From the NCBI GenBank assembly GCA_902771155.1, contig CACXVS010000068.1, positions 1 through 6,373 of the forward strand: 6,373 nucleotides of DNA, in the 5' to 3' direction. This DNA comes from an uncultured Prevotellaceae bacterium (GTDB lineage: Bacteria; Bacteroidota; Bacteroidia; Bacteroidales; Bacteroidaceae). A program made the translations under genes and the position numbers. Below are positions 6,373 to 6,373 of this stretch, one piece after another. Numbering within the stretch: position 1 is the stretch's first letter; every line of letters begins with the position of its first letter. The notes beneath the pieces were generated by a model. That model ran no database searches. It was given only the letters and a program-made list of their open reading frames with translations, and had not been told where the DNA came from.

Positions 6373-6373
6373 C

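Overview
This 6.4 kb window looks like Bacteroidota DNA, most likely a Prevotella-type gut or rumen bacterium. Three things point there: two matches to the Bacteroidota -7 promoter element TAnnTTTG, lipoproteins with short lipobox signal peptides, and a gene set (secreted pectinesterase, lipoprotein hydrolase, CMD-cupin protein, RND pump) typical of that group. All convincing genes lie on the minus strand, so transcription runs from high to low coordinates. The genus is an inference; no rRNA or marker gene is present.

Region A (about 6373 to 4570) holds the 3' part of a protein joining a carboxymuconolactone decarboxylase-like (CMD) domain to a cupin. It is followed 11 bp later by a lipoprotein alpha/beta hydrolase. 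The hydrolase is broken: its first 300 codons and its last 73 or so lie in different frames, and a short core segment seems to be missing at the junction. A 13-bp hairpin followed by a T-run lies 21 bp past the second-frame stop, so that stop was probably the original gene end and the hairpin ends this operon.

Region B (4534 to 2960) is a single-gene unit. A Bacteroidota-type promoter overlaps the hairpin of Region A. It drives an exported pectinesterase (CE8) with an N-terminal Ig-like domain, a strong Shine-Dalgarno sequence and one departure from the classical active site. No SusC/SusD pair or other pectin gene is visible, so membership in a polysaccharide utilisation locus cannot be judged.

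Region C (2907 to 1) is a tight operon with its own -7 element: a GNAT acetyltransferase, 2 bp, a lipoprotein RND membrane-fusion (periplasmic adaptor) protein, 16 bp, then the first 458 codons of an RND inner-membrane efflux transporter that runs off the window. The adaptor and transporter should form a tripartite pump with an outer-membrane channel encoded elsewhere, possibly just downstream.

No RNA genes, insertion sequences, CRISPR arrays or origins were seen. I found no clearly new system. The points most worth checking are the broken hydrolase, the altered pectinesterase oxyanion-hole position, the terminator/promoter overlap and the acetyltransferase leading the efflux operon.
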